Positions 30,416-36,917 of a DNA stretch of 64,000 nt are shown in pieces (the first letter of the stretch is position 1; each line of letters begins with the position of its first letter). Origin of the DNA: Bradyrhizobium manausense (GTDB taxonomy: Bacteria > Pseudomonadota > Alphaproteobacteria > Rhizobiales > Xanthobacteraceae); NCBI RefSeq assembly GCF_018129685.1, contig NZ_JAFCLG010000007.1, positions 186,001 to 250,000 of the forward strand, read 5' to 3'. Position numbers and translations under genes: made by a program. The notes beneath the pieces were generated by a model, which saw nothing but the letters and a program-made list of their open reading frames with translations, was not told where the DNA came from and did not search any database.

Positions 30416-31195
30416 ATGGCCACCAACTCTGCAATCGAATGGACAGAGGCAACTTGGAATCCCGTTGGAGGGTGCACTGTTATCTCTCCTGGGTGCACCA
30501 ATTGCTACGCTATGAGATTGGCACATCGTCTGGAAAAGATGGGTCAAAAGAAATACGCCGGTACAACGCGTGTAAGTGGTGGCCGAGCGAAGTGGAACGG
30601 TCGGATAGTGTTGGATCGAAACGCGCTTGATCTTCCTCGAAAGTGGAAGGCAGGAAAGACCATCTTCGTGAATTCAATGTCTGATCTCTTTCACGAAGGA
30701 GTGCCTCTTGATTTCATTCAGGAGGTTTTCAAGACCATGGTCACAACCCCTCAGCACACGTACCAAGTTCTAACCAAGCGAGCCGAACGGGCCGAAGCAC
30801 TGTCCGCCGCACTTCAATGGCCAAATAATGTTTGGCTTGGGGTTAGCGTTGAAAGCGAAGAGTACTTGTGGCGGATTGATTGTCTCAGGCGGACTAGTGC
30901 GGCAATTAAGTTCCTAAGCTTGGAGCCTCTCCTCGGGCCGCTAAATAATTTGAATTTAACTGGGATCGATTGGGCAATAGCTGGGGGCGAAAGCGGCCCT
31001 GGGGCACGACTAATGAATCCTGACTGGGTTCGATCAATCAGAGATCAGTGTGGCGCAGCCAACGTGGCTTTTCATTTTAAGCAGTGGGGTGGCGTGAATA
31101 AAAAGCGCGCCGGTAGAGTCTTGGACGGAAGGACGTGGGACGAATTTCCTAGGATCAGCTCTATGCAGCGTCTCCATTTCGAAGCTCGCAGTTAG
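30416..31195 (+). CDS. DUF5131 (phage Gp37/Gp68-like) three-cysteine protein
   Basis: A 259-residue protein of the DUF5131 group, formerly annotated phage Gp37/Gp68. The defining motif is in IEWTEATWNPVGGC followed by TVISPGCTNCY, giving Cys20, Cys27 and Cys30 (CX6CX2C), which probably bind an iron-sulfur cluster in a radical-SAM-like barrel. Downstream conserved stretches are IFVNSMSDLFHEGVP, YQVLTKRAER, LGVSVES, LSLEPLLGPL, WAIAGGESGPGAR and FHFKQWGG. It starts 12 bases after tcmP, so the pair is an operon. Both genes share low GC and lie after the rpoD terminator. Confidence 0.85.
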   Translation: MATNSAIEWTEATWNPVGGCTVISPGCTNCYAMRLAHRLEKMGQKKYAGTTRVSGGRAKWNGRIVLDRNALDLPRKWKAGKTIFVNSMSDLFHEGVPLDFIQEVFKTMVTTPQHTYQVLTKRAERAEALSAALQWPNNVWLGVSVESEEYLWRIDCLRRTSAAIKFLSLEPLLGPLNNLNLTGIDWAIAGGESGPGARLMNPDWVRSIRDQCGAANVAFHFKQWGGVNKKRAGRVLDGRTWDEFPRISSMQRLHFEARS

Positions 31196-31232
31196 TGCGC
31201 TTTGGAGCAGACGATCTCCGCTTCCGGTCGCT

Positions 31233-31619
31233 ATGATTGAATCAGCGCTCCGTCTCACCGTCTACTACAACACCCGCTGCCCCGTCTGTGACGCCGGCAT
31301 CGACTGGCAGCGCAACAAGTTGCTGGCGCTGGTGCGTGCAGGCACGGTGGAGTTCAAGGACATCAACGAACAGCCCGATGCGCTGGCGCGGTTTGGCGCC
31401 TCGCTCGACGACATCAGGCGCCGCCTGCATGCGACAGACGAGGCCGGCCGGCTCATCGTCGGTGCTGACGTCGCGATCGCGCTGTGGAGGCTGACGCCCG
31501 GGCAGGGGTGGCTTGCGGTGCTATCAGGCAATCGCGTGGTGCTGCCGTTCACGCGGTTCGTCTACGACCGTTTTGCCGATCTGCTGTTTGCCTGGAACAA
31601 ATGGTGCGGGCGCTGGTGA
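31233..31619 (+). CDS. DCC-family thiol-disulfide oxidoreductase-like protein (DUF393)
   Basis: A 128-residue protein with the DUF393/DCC hallmark YYNTRCPVCDAGI near the N-terminus: a thioredoxin-like CxxC followed by Asp. After a variable middle comes GADVAIALWRLTPGQGWLAVL and a hydrophobic C-terminal part. It is presumed to be a thioredoxin-fold redox protein with an unknown partner. The return to high GC marks the end of the low-GC pair before it. Confidence 0.85.
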   Translation: MIESALRLTVYYNTRCPVCDAGIDWQRNKLLALVRAGTVEFKDINEQPDALARFGASLDDIRRRLHATDEAGRLIVGADVAIALWRLTPGQGWLAVLSGNRVVLPFTRFVYDRFADLLFAWNKWCGRW

Positions 31620-31639
31620 GCGAGCGCAGCCCGTAGGAT

Positions 31640-31716
31640 GGGTTGAGCCCTTGCGAAACCCATCATCCTGTCGTCGTCGGCGGACGAGTTGATGGGTTTC
31701 GCTCTCCGCTCAACCC
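31640..31716. repeat. Intergenic inverted repeat with GGGTTGAGC arms
   Basis: GGGTTGAGC followed by GCGAAACCCATC is mirrored by GATGGGTTTCGC followed by GCTCAACCC, giving long arms around a central loop. Only one copy is present in the window; its form matches the dispersed palindromes nearby. Confidence 0.6.
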
Positions 31717-31827
31717 CGCCACCGCCATCTGCGGGGCGTGACCGGCATCACGGTTATGGCGAGCCGGCAGGTGCATAAGACATCCCCATTGGAGTGGCGA
31801 TGGGCCGCTCATTTCGGGAGAAAATCC

Positions 31828-32070
31828 ATGCGTGCAAAATCCTTACGTACCATATCCTTTCGTACAGTCCTGGCGTTGGTCGTTGTCGCTGGTTCGATGA
31901 CCCTCTTCAACATGCCGCGCGCCAGCGCCACGGTCTTATCGCAAGCCCTATGCGCCGTGAGCGCCGAGCAGACCTACGCGGACGCAAAGGGCGGCAGTCG
32001 CGCGGCAGCATACAGTGCGCTTCAGTACGAGCTTGCTCGTTGCCGCCGCCTCACCGACACCAAAAATTGA
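31828..32070 (+). CDS. Small exported hypothetical protein
   Basis: An 80-residue protein with an N-terminal signal sequence (basic RAKSLRTISFR, hydrophobic TVLALVVVAGSMTLF, cleavage near RASA). The mature part is about 45 residues with two cysteines (ALCAVSAEQTYAD and ELARCRRL), which could form a disulfide. The start at 31828 has GGGAG 8-12 bases upstream; upstream in-frame codons are less likely. A terminator follows at 32102. Function is unknown. Confidence 0.7.
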   Translation: MRAKSLRTISFRTVLALVVVAGSMTLFNMPRASATVLSQALCAVSAEQTYADAKGGSRAAAYSALQYELARCRRLTDTKN

Positions 32071-32101
32071 GGGCGGGTTTCACGTTCCTGCGTCCTCGCC
32101 A

Positions 32102-32134
32102 AAAAGTCCGCCGGCGCGAACCGGCGGGCTTTTT
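32102..32134 (+). terminator. Intrinsic terminator after the 31828 gene
   Basis: A 7-bp stem CCGCCGG/CCGGCGG with loop CGCGAA is preceded by five A and followed by GCTTTTT, 31 bases after the gene stop. It could work in both directions. Confidence 0.85.
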
Positions 32135-32279
32135 GCTTTGACACGGGCGATGCGGCCTCGTTTGGGGCAGGCGCTGGCTGAACAGGTACCGAGCGCGCAC
32201 GCCCTGGTCCCATCAAATGAGCGGCTTCGCTCACCCTGAATACTGGCATCGCCAGCCCATAGAGGCCGGCGCCAATCCG

Positions 32280-32516
32280 CTACTTCTTCTTCGCCCCCAC
32301 CCGCTCGATCTCCTTGATCTCCATCGGAGGGCGGCCGCTCTTTTCGGCGATCTCGCGGTCCTGCTCCATGATGAAGCTGCGCGCGGGGTCGTCGCCGTCG
32401 AGGCCGCCGAGCAGCTCGGCGGGTACGCGCCGGTTGGAGCGCTGGGAGCCGTCTTCGTAGACGACGTTGAAAAAGGCGAATTCGCCTTTCGGGTTGGTTC
32501 CGGGTTTCTTGGCCAT
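32280..32516 (-). CDS. Small hypothetical protein, 78 residues
   Basis: A charged, soluble 78-residue protein starting MAKKPGTNPKGEFAFFNVVY and ending ERVGAKKK. No domain is recognised. Codon usage is typical of the chromosome, and the compact sequence with the segment EDGSQRSNRRVPAELLGGLDGDD looks conserved rather than random. The frame is open to an ATG at 32651, but the extra part is low-quality sequence, so I start at 32516. Confidence 0.65.
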   Translation of the reverse strand: MAKKPGTNPKGEFAFFNVVYEDGSQRSNRRVPAELLGGLDGDDPARSFIMEQDREIAEKSGRPPMEIKEIERVGAKKK

Positions 32517-32696
32517 GGCGGGCTTGTCGTCGATCAGGGCGCCGCAGTCAAATGACTTCGGCTGAAATCGACATCCTTCGCGGCCGGAACACCGGCCGAA
32601 CTGCTGGATTGTGCGTGTTTTCGAACCGCGGCGGCTTGGCGGCAGCGGCATGGCTGTAGCGGCCTGGCGCCTGCGAGCGGCCCATCACCTCGATAA

Positions 32697-32729
32697 ACGG
32701 CGGGCCGATAAAGCCCGCCGTCTATTTTT
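32697..32729 (+). terminator. Orphan strong terminator, possible end of a small RNA
   Basis: A 9-bp stem ACGGCGGGC/GCCCGCCGT with a 7-base loop is followed by CTATTTTT. No plus-strand protein gene ends upstream of it; the last one already has its own terminator at 32102. It may end an unannotated small RNA, or terminate the doubtful minus-strand ORF at 32780 in the other direction. Confidence 0.6.
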
Positions 32730-32779
32730 GGTCTTCAGCGTCGCCCGGGGCTGGCAGGGCAACAACTTGAGATAGAAGA

Positions 32780-32983
32780 TTATAGCTTGCGCTCTGCGAT
32801 GGCAAGATATTTCCGCGTGGTGTTGATGTCGCAGCCCGCGCACCGGATATGCAGTGAACACCGGCGCAGGTTCCCACGCGGTCTCGAAGCAGATGCTTCG
32901 ATTGCCGAAATACTCCGTTCAAGTTCCGCGCCTCCTCGTCCGCCGCCTTGCATGCACGAGGTGTCGCGCGCAGGGCAGATCAT
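32780..32983 (-). CDS. Doubtful small ORF with a CxxC pair
   Basis: This 67-residue frame is the only protein-like reading in 32517-33009. Its last third (CSLHIRCAGCDINTTRKYLAIAERKL) looks like the end of a small zinc-ribbon protein, whereas the N-terminal half is of poor quality. It may be a remnant of a longer gene or a chance frame. The rest of the interval holds only the terminator at 32697. Confidence 0.3.
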   Translation of the reverse strand: MICPARDTSCMQGGGRGGAELERSISAIEASASRPRGNLRRCSLHIRCAGCDINTTRKYLAIAERKL

Positions 32984-33009
32984 CGTCGCCTGTGCACGGC
33001 ACAGGTCAC

Positions 33010-33032
33010 GGTAGTGTCTCAGTTTGAATTTT
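33010..33032 (+). repeat. Left terminal inverted repeat of the cassette
   Basis: A 23-base end beginning GGTAGTGTCTCAG, matching the right end at 21 positions; mismatches are at positions 4 and 20. The stop codon of the transposase remnant lies inside it. Confidence 0.8.
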
Positions 33033-33396
33033 CGACCGCTTCGCGCTTCTTGTAGGGACCGCGAATAGCCGGGACCGGATTGGCGGCATCAATCAGCGCA
33101 ACCACGTCCGTCATCTTCAACACCCTGTCCAGCAGCCTCAGGGCGGCCTTGGCGAATTTGACGTTCTTTTGCTTGGCGTAGCTGAATGACCAAATCTCAT
33201 CGCACTGTACAGCCTTGGCGGTTGCGCCGCGCACCGTCTTGTCGTGGAAGGCCGCGCACGCCAGCCCGGCATCAATGAGCAGCTTGGATACCGTGTTGAT
33301 CGATACGCCAGTCACCCGCGAGACCGAGCGCATGGACGATCCCTCGCAGAGCATCTGGAGGATTTGAACGCGGGTTTGCAGGGGCAGCTTGTTCAT
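33019..33396 (-). pseudogene. IS1-family transposase with internal deletion
   Basis: The 125-residue frame starts MNKLPLQTRVQILQMLCEGS, a helix-turn-helix N-terminus (SMRSVSRVTGVSINTVSKLL) typical of IS1-like transposases. It continues to QCDEIWSFSYAKQKNVKFAKAA, where the first catalytic Asp region begins. It then jumps to a C-terminal tail (LKMTDVVALIDA then RGPYKKREAVENSN). As I recall, intact relatives have well over 100 further residues here with the remaining DDE residues, so the middle is deleted in frame. An upstream ATG at 33438 is possible. It should be inactive. Confidence 0.75.
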
Positions 33397-33439
33397 GCCC
33401 CCTGAACTTTTATGCTTAGCGTCAAGATAAAAGTTCATG

Positions 33440-34504
33440 TTATTTTACCGCCCGCAATTCCCTCTCAGCCGGGCGGATTTCAGGGCCTGCCAAATTCCAA
33501 ATCAGGCCCTCTAACTCGTCTACGGGCAGATGGAGACTATTGGCGATATCGTTCTTAGTGGTGCGCTCACTCCAGAGCGCAGTAAGCACCTTGCGCCAGA
33601 TTGCTGAGGTTTCGCGGGCAATGCCATGCGGCTCTCCGTCTCGATAGCCCCACTTCCCAAGATCCATGATAATTGATTTGTAGCGCCATGGAGAAAGCAC
33701 GCCTATCGCGTGCAAGCGATATGCAAGGGCCATTGCTGAAACTCGCCAGCGGAATTTTGCCGCCATGATCGCTTGGGTCGAGATAGGCCGGCGAATTTGT
33801 GAGCGCACATCATTGGCGGGCATAAGAAATGCTGAGGCAAAACCGTTTGCCTCTCTCTCGGCGGCCCTAGTTTCTTTTGGGTCGCCATGCTTGTGCATGA
33901 CAAGGTGCCCTAACTCGTGCGCGGAATCAAAGATGCTGCTTTCTGCAGTTTTGAAGTTATTCAGGAAGATGTAGGGCTTGCCGTCACGCCAAAAAGAAAA
34001 AGCATTTACCGACGCGGTATTCTCGGCAAGCGAAAAAATGCGCACACCTTTCGTTTCTAAGAGCGCAAGCATGTTAGGTATTGGACGCTCTCCCAAACCC
34101 CAGTATTGCCTGAGCGCCGCAGCCGCTGCCTCCGGGTCGGTCTCGTAGCTCAAGTCAATTAGACTTGGCGCTGGAAGCTGGAACCGTTCTTCTACCCAAG
34201 CGCTCAACTGCAAACCTAGCGCTCCTGCCGAAATGGCAGCATCGCGCTCTTTCGCGCTCATTTTGGTAAAGCTGCGGAAACTGACGGCGCCGGTGTCAAT
34301 CTCTTCCGGATCAGCCTGCAGAAAAAATTCGCGCGGGAATCCTAACGCAGTCACTAGTTTATCAAGCGTTGCGTCGTCGGGAATATTAGCGCCCTTCTCC
34401 AGCCGAGTGATGGTCAAGTCGGCCAGACTGGTCTTTTCCGCAAGCGCCTTCGCCGTCAGCCTCCTGCGCATTCGCGCAAGGCTGAGCCTTTTAGGATTGA
34501 ACAT
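33440..34504 (-). CDS. XRE-family regulator fused to an ImmA/IrrE metallopeptidase
   Basis: A 354-residue two-domain protein. Residues 5-60 are a Cro/CI-type helix-turn-helix (LSLARMRRRLTAKALAEKTSLADLTITRLEKG). After a linker comes an ImmA/IrrE zinc peptidase with His196-Glu197 and His200 in SAHELGHLVMHKHGD; Glu218 in REANGFASAFLMP is the likely third ligand. In phages and integrative elements ImmA proteases cleave a repressor to trigger excision; fused forms also occur as stress regulators or antitoxin-type proteins. The gene lies 8 bases after the 34513 gene, so they form an operon inside the cassette. Confidence 0.88.
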   Translation of the reverse strand: MFNPKRLSLARMRRRLTAKALAEKTSLADLTITRLEKGANIPDDATLDKLVTALGFPREFFLQADPEEIDTGAVSFRSFTKMSAKERDAAISAGALGLQLSAWVEERFQLPAPSLIDLSYETDPEAAAAALRQYWGLGERPIPNMLALLETKGVRIFSLAENTASVNAFSFWRDGKPYIFLNNFKTAESSIFDSAHELGHLVMHKHGDPKETRAAEREANGFASAFLMPANDVRSQIRRPISTQAIMAAKFRWRVSAMALAYRLHAIGVLSPWRYKSIIMDLGKWGYRDGEPHGIARETSAIWRKVLTALWSERTTKNDIANSLHLPVDELEGLIWNLAGPEIRPAERELRAVK

Positions 34505-34512
34505 TTCCCTAC

Positions 34513-35130
34513 CTAGGCTTTGCGTGCGATCTGTGGATCAAACTCGACAATGCCATCCGACACGTCTTTCGTAATGGCGGTCCCGTCATCGTCGGTTCCG
34601 GTAGACAGATAAATGCGCTCAATCATTGGTCCGAACTTGCCGCGGCTAATAACAGGCCGAGACAATTCTGCCGCGCCCTTATCGTCCACCATCAAGTAGA
34701 AAAATTGCCATGAGCCTGTTTGGCGAGGTGCATACTGAGGAAGGCTGTCAAACAGCAAAGGAGCAGCGACGAGCTCCACCCCGCTGCCTTTCTTCGTTCT
34801 GGGCTGAGGATCGCGCCAATCAACGCAGGCAAGATCAACATTGCAGAAGCCCACTATGAGGCCAAGTTTTATATTCTTGATTGTTTCCACGCCATTGGCG
34901 CGATCAAGAACCCAGTCCTGGCTTACGAAAAGATGCCGAAGCGCCCAAATTCCATGATGATAGCGGAAGGTTCCGGGCGCGTTTGCTGCATGGAATTTTG
35001 TCGCGTTGGACCCCTCATGGACGGCAATGTCGCGAGCTTCCAGCAACTTGTTCTTGGGCAATGACAGTTCGAGGAGCCTAGGCCCGATTTCCCAAGGCTC
35101 TCGCAGGATAATAGTTCGGACGGCTTCCAT
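34513..35130 (-). CDS. Unknown partner of the XRE-ImmA protein
   Basis: A 205-residue soluble protein beginning MEAVRTIILREPWEIGPRLLE. I do not recognise a family. Notable features are a hydrophobic core around IKLGLIVGFCNVDLACVDW, an aromatic stretch GSWQFFYLMVDD, and a polar C-terminus rich in Asp. It precedes the XRE-ImmA gene by 8 bases and is read from just downstream of a 48-bp palindrome, 9 bases before its ATG. A toxin or substrate role towards the regulator-protease is possible but only inferred from gene order. Confidence 0.7.
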   Translation of the reverse strand: MEAVRTIILREPWEIGPRLLELSLPKNKLLEARDIAVHEGSNATKFHAANAPGTFRYHHGIWALRHLFVSQDWVLDRANGVETIKNIKLGLIVGFCNVDLACVDWRDPQPRTKKGSGVELVAAPLLFDSLPQYAPRQTGSWQFFYLMVDDKGAAELSRPVISRGKFGPMIERIYLSTGTDDDGTAITKDVSDGIVEFDPQIARKA

Positions 35131-35139
35131 GAGGAATCA

Positions 35140-35187
35140 CCATGTTGATTTTCGTGACCTACTGGTAGGTCTAGAAAATCAACATGG
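35140..35187. promoter_or_regulatory. 48-bp two-part palindrome, likely operator
   Basis: Perfect 14-bp outer arms (CCATGTTGATTTTC and its complement) enclose perfect 7-bp inner arms GACCTAC/GTAGGTC around TG. It lies 9 bases upstream of the 34513 start, where a Cro/CI-type protein of the same operon could bind. As RNA it could also form a long hairpin occluding translation. Confidence 0.7.
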
Positions 35188-35205
35188 CAAGGGGTTGGGC
35201 TGAAA

Positions 35206-35436
35206 TTATTTCCCCCAGCGCGTTGCAGCGGCCTTTTTGGCGATCTCTTTGCGCTTTCGGGCAGATAACCCTTCAGCCCGCGCTTTACCGCCCATGCGTC
35301 CTAGCGCCACGGCTGCGGCGTTCTTGCCGTCCTCCGTGGTGATGTCCTCAATTTCACCGGTGGCGATCTTGGCGATCATGATGGCGTTGCCGATGGCGTC
35401 GGCGGGACGCTGCTCCCCTTTAGGGCCTCTTGGCAT
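35206..35436 (-). CDS. Small basic protein with KGG-like repeat
   Basis: A 76-residue basic protein. It starts MPRGPKGEQRPADAIGNAIM and ends with GRMGGKARAEGLSARKRKEIAKKAAATRWGK, a lysine/alanine/glycine pattern of the KGG or stress-induced repeat type, often annotated as RNA-binding or regulatory. No direct evidence of nucleic-acid binding can be seen. It overlaps the end of the gene at 35420 by 17 bases, so the two are translated together. Confidence 0.7.
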   Translation of the reverse strand: MPRGPKGEQRPADAIGNAIMIAKIATGEIEDITTEDGKNAAAVALGRMGGKARAEGLSARKRKEIAKKAAATRWGK

Positions 35437-35662
35437 AGTCCACCCTCCCGATGTGGCCGCACTGCGGGCATTTGGGTTTAAGGGTTGGAAGCAGCGCCTT
35501 CACATCGGTGCAATACGGCGCAAACGTCGCTGTTCCGCCCTCAAACCCTGTGAGGCTGTATTCCTCCCAGGGCTTGCTGAAAGGGGCATCATTTTCGCGA
35601 CACTTCAAGCGCCCCTGATATCCGCACTCGCAGACAAGGGCTTCGTAGGTGCTAGTTGTCAT
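35420..35662 (-). CDS. Small zinc-ribbon-like protein
   Basis: An 80-residue protein when started at MTTSTYEALVCECGYQG; an ATG 36 bases upstream is possible. Two pairs of cysteines, CECG near the N-terminus and CPQCG near the C-terminus, with another Cys at LKCREN, suggest a zinc ribbon. It lies inside the cassette, with its 3' end overlapping the next gene. Function is unknown; zinc ribbons of this size usually bind nucleic acid or act as adaptors. Confidence 0.7.
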   Translation of the reverse strand: MTTSTYEALVCECGYQGRLKCRENDAPFSKPWEEYSLTGFEGGTATFAPYCTDVKALLPTLKPKCPQCGHIGRVDYAKRP

Positions 35663-35700
35663 GGATGGCAAGCTAATGCTTAGCGGTAAGCTTCGCAAGT

Positions 35701-35859
35701 TTAGCCGACGGCGTGGCTATGCTTTCCGGTCGAGCGGGCAACTTCGCCATGCTTCAGCTTGTTGACACGCACAGCGTTTATGATCGCGGCCACACCAACA
35801 AAAAGGGTAGCGGCAACGAGGAGTACAACAGCCCAATCTAGTCCGCTTGTGGTGTGCAT
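35701..35859 (-). CDS. Single-span membrane microprotein, 52 residues
   Basis: The frame runs from ATG at 35857-35859 to TAA at 35701. GGAG lies 7 bases before the start. The protein begins MHTTSGLDWAVVLLVAATLF and continues with VGVAAIINAVRVNKLKHG, giving one transmembrane helix (about residues 8-29) followed by a basic cytoplasmic tail. It lies between the zinc-ribbon gene and the four-helix membrane protein of the cassette, on the same strand. The good ribosome-binding site and membrane-protein composition support a real gene of unknown function. Confidence 0.65.
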   Translation of the reverse strand: MHTTSGLDWAVVLLVAATLFVGVAAIINAVRVNKLKHGEVARSTGKHSHAVG

Positions 35860-35904
35860 GGCGTGGCTCCAACGAGGCTTATGCGCGCAGGCCGCGAATT
35901 GTTC

Positions 35905-36372
35905 CTACGCTTCTAGGATAGCACCTTCAATTGATAAGCATAGTGAACTTAACAAGGCCATTACGAGGACACCGTAAGTAATTGTGTCCGCTTCTTTATC
36001 AAGATGAGCTGTAAACAAGGCGTAGAATAGAGCCCCAAGTATGAGGGCGATCAAAGCAAATAGGACCAATATTCCAGTCCAAAGCGTGAATTCGCGTTGT
36101 TTACGGCCAAATGGGACCACTGAAAGAATGGCAAGCCCGGAAATAACTATCGAAAGAATACAAACCTCAGCCGAAGCACTTTCTCCAAGAGGAGAACAGC
36201 CATTATAGAGCTTGAGATATACATTGTAGGTCGCTTGCGTACATAATCCCAATGTTGGTAGCGAAGAGTATTTATTAACGATTAGATATAGCCCCAAAGG
36301 GATAAGGCCAATGGTCGCCTCGGCCGTCCATTGAACGATCCCAAATAGGGCCGCTTTGATACGTAATCCCAC
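35905..36372 (-). CDS. Four-helix membrane protein of the cassette
   Basis: A 155-residue protein with four hydrophobic segments: AALFGIVQWTAEATIGLIPL, VCILSIVISGLAILSVVPF, GILVLFALIALILGALFYAL and YGVLVMALLSSLCLSIEGA. A short loop with two cysteines (LGLCTQATYN and YNGCSPLG) lies between helices 1 and 2. No family is recognised. It is the first passenger gene after the right end of the cassette, and its AT-rich codon use differs from the chromosome. Confidence 0.7.
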   Translation of the reverse strand: MGLRIKAALFGIVQWTAEATIGLIPLGLYLIVNKYSSLPTLGLCTQATYNVYLKLYNGCSPLGESASAEVCILSIVISGLAILSVVPFGRKQREFTLWTGILVLFALIALILGALFYALFTAHLDKEADTITYGVLVMALLSSLCLSIEGAILEA

Positions 36373-36440
36373 GACGCCCCCTTACCCTCGTTGCCAATGC
36401 AACCATAAGGCGGGCGAAATCGGAAGCCCAACTGTTCCCT

Positions 36441-36463
36441 AAATTTCAAACTGAGACACCACC
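36441..36463 (-). repeat. Right terminal inverted repeat of the cassette
   Basis: The complement of the left end, AAATTTCAAACTGAGACACC plus ACC. It is directly followed by the near-duplicate target site CAGCTCAC at 36464-36471. Confidence 0.8.
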
Positions 36464-36467
36464 CAGC

Positions 36468-36917
36468 TCACACAGGCCGCTGCTGCCGCGGCACGCGCTG
36501 CGCGGCCAGGCGCGACCTGCGGCCGCCGCTGTCCCCGCCATCCCTCTCCTTGCGGCCCTGCGCCATGATCGCGCTGCCCATCGCGGTGGAGCCGAAGGTG
36601 ACGATGAACGAGGCAAGCAGCAAACCGAGGCCAACACCGGGCGAGCGATCGGCGAAGATCAGCTCGCGCAGATGGCCGGGATTGAGCCAGAGCAATCCGC
36701 CGACCAGCAGCGTCGCGGCGAAGGCACCGATCGCAAGGTTGATGGCAAGCAGGCGCAGAAGCGGACTCCGCTGGAGGCCGATGAAGGGCAGCCTGTCTCG
36801 CGGTCTGGTGCTCGGCACTTGGATCTCCGCAACAGCATGATCCGGAAGAGTGTGAAGCGGTCTTCCGAAAAGATCATGCTCAAAAATGTATCGTTCGCCG
36901 GTCTCCGTCGGCTTCAC
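36468..36917 (-). CDS. Hypothetical membrane protein, probably truncated by the cassette
   Basis: A 149-residue protein with two membrane helices (LLAINLAIGAFAATLLVGGLLWL and VGLGLLLASFIVTFGSTAMGSAI). Residues about 9-28 (GERYIFEHDLFG then RPLHTLPDHAV) are encoded by the dispersed repeat at 36838-36885. The stop codon at 36468-36470 falls inside the target site next to the cassette end, and the last 30 residues are basic and disordered, so the natural C-terminus may have been altered by insertion. It overlaps the 36914 gene by 4 bases. Confidence 0.65.
   Translation of the reverse strand: MKPTETGERYIFEHDLFGRPLHTLPDHAVAEIQVPSTRPRDRLPFIGLQRSPLLRLLAINLAIGAFAATLLVGGLLWLNPGHLRELIFADRSPGVGLGLLLASFIVTFGSTAMGSAIMAQGRKERDGGDSGGRRSRLAAQRVPRQQRPV
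36838..36885. repeat. Dispersed repeat TGATCCGGAAGAG...GATCATGCTC, copy 2
   Basis: Reads TGATCCGGAAGAGTGTGAAG then CGGTCTTCCGAAAAGATCATGCTCAAAAA. It is the same element as 23612-23657 with compensating changes in the arms (GGAAGA with TCTTCC). Here it lies inside the 5' end of a coding region. Confidence 0.75.

Larger units (their letters stand above)
33010..36463. mobile_element. IS1-type cassette carrying passenger genes
   Basis: The element is 3454 bp. Its ends are 23-bp inverted repeats (33010-33032 and 36441-36463, 21 matches) with the shared core GTGTCTCAGTTTGAA. The flanks are CAGGTCAC (33002-33009) and CAGCTCAC (36464-36471), an 8-base target duplication with one mismatch, as expected for an IS1-family insertion that is not recent. 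Inside are a shortened IS1-type transposase next to the left end and six passenger genes, all on the minus strand. GC content is lower than in the surrounding chromosome. Without an intact transposase it would need help to move. Confidence 0.8.

Noticed and set aside
32217..32555. 112-codon plus-strand frame over the 32280 gene
   Set aside because: It is the complement of the better-supported minus-strand gene starting MAKKPG.
35759..35977. 72-codon plus-strand frame inside the cassette
   Set aside because: It is antisense to the 52-residue membrane microprotein and the end of the four-helix protein, and lacks a ribosome-binding site.
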